From Parvibaculum sp. (GTDB taxonomy: Bacteria > Pseudomonadota > Alphaproteobacteria > Parvibaculales > Parvibaculaceae), in the NCBI GenBank assembly GCA_014359855.1, contig JACIYQ010000273.1, positions 1 through 12,315 on the forward strand: DNA of 12,315 bases. Reading direction: 5' to 3'. The notes beneath the pieces were generated by a model. That model was not told the DNA's origin and did not search any database. It saw only the letters and a program-made list of their open reading frames with translations. The first letter of the stretch is position 1. Every line of letters begins with the position of its first letter. Shown here piece by piece: positions 12,247 to 12,315 of this stretch. A program made the position numbers and the translations under genes.

Positions 12247-12315
12247 ATGAAGTCCGGCGTCGTCGTCTTTCCCGGCTCGAACCGCGAGCGCGACATGCTT
12301 CGCGCTCTCGAAACC
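12247..12315 (+). CDS. purQ: phosphoribosylformylglycinamidine synthase subunit PurQ (partial, 5' end)
   Basis: Only the first 23 codons are in the window. They read MKSGVVVFPGSNRERDMLRA, the start of the PurQ class I glutamine amidotransferase, with the FPGSN loop at 8-12. PurQ releases ammonia from glutamine for PurL. The Cys that follows SN in many PurQ proteins is Arg here, a change I believe is also found in other alphaproteobacterial PurQ. It begins two bases after the purS stop, so translation is probably coupled. The catalytic Cys and His lie beyond the edge. Confidence 0.92.
   Translation, partial: MKSGVVVFPGSNRERDMLRALET

Noticed and set aside
1..12315. CRISPR arrays, insertion-sequence transposases, phage structural genes
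   Set aside because: I looked for regularly spaced repeats and for transposase or integrase motifs on both strands and found none.

Overview
The window looks like a chromosomal segment of a high-GC alphaproteobacterium. Supporting markers are a DUF1476 (F1-ATPase zeta-type) gene beside purC-purS-purQ, a zf-CHCC small protein, a single-domain CinA-like protein, and an intergenic palindrome of the CCCGGA-TCCGGG type that is widespread in this class. I cannot name the genus from sequence alone.

Left end (1-1550): a zf-CHCC protein gene is followed by a compact insertion at a tRNA-Leu(UAA) gene. The intact tRNA is at 1367-1452 on the minus strand. A second copy of its 3' part lies at 339-400 in the same orientation. 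The ~1 kb between them is poorer in GC and holds one gene of unknown function, whose product has a hydrophobic C-terminus. No integrase is visible. This is the most interesting object in the window.

Core block (1546-4950): a small secreted protein with a good terminator, a CinA/MoaB-type protein, and divergently from it map (methionine aminopeptidase) and radC-like (JAMM domain), 15 bases apart. A gene-poor stretch of ~470 bases follows and contains four GGGGATAA motifs.

Purine and accessory block (4965-10420): a repeat element, then a 5'-truncated amidase remnant, then purB. Downstream of purB are an AbrB/PIN toxin-antitoxin pair with a striking inverted repeat upstream, a histidine phosphatase, a metallo-beta-lactamase-fold protein with an altered metal motif, a 5'-truncated PQQ-dehydrogenase remnant and a PAS_5 protein. 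The remnants and the toxin-antitoxin pair suggest repeated insertion and deletion between purB and purC.

Right end (10410-12315): a DUF1476 gene is divergent from purC. A dispersed palindromic repeat sits between purC and purS, and purQ is cut by the window edge. PurB and PurC catalyse neighbouring late steps of de novo IMP synthesis. PurS and PurQ are partners of PurL in FGAM synthetase, so this end is a purine biosynthesis operon.
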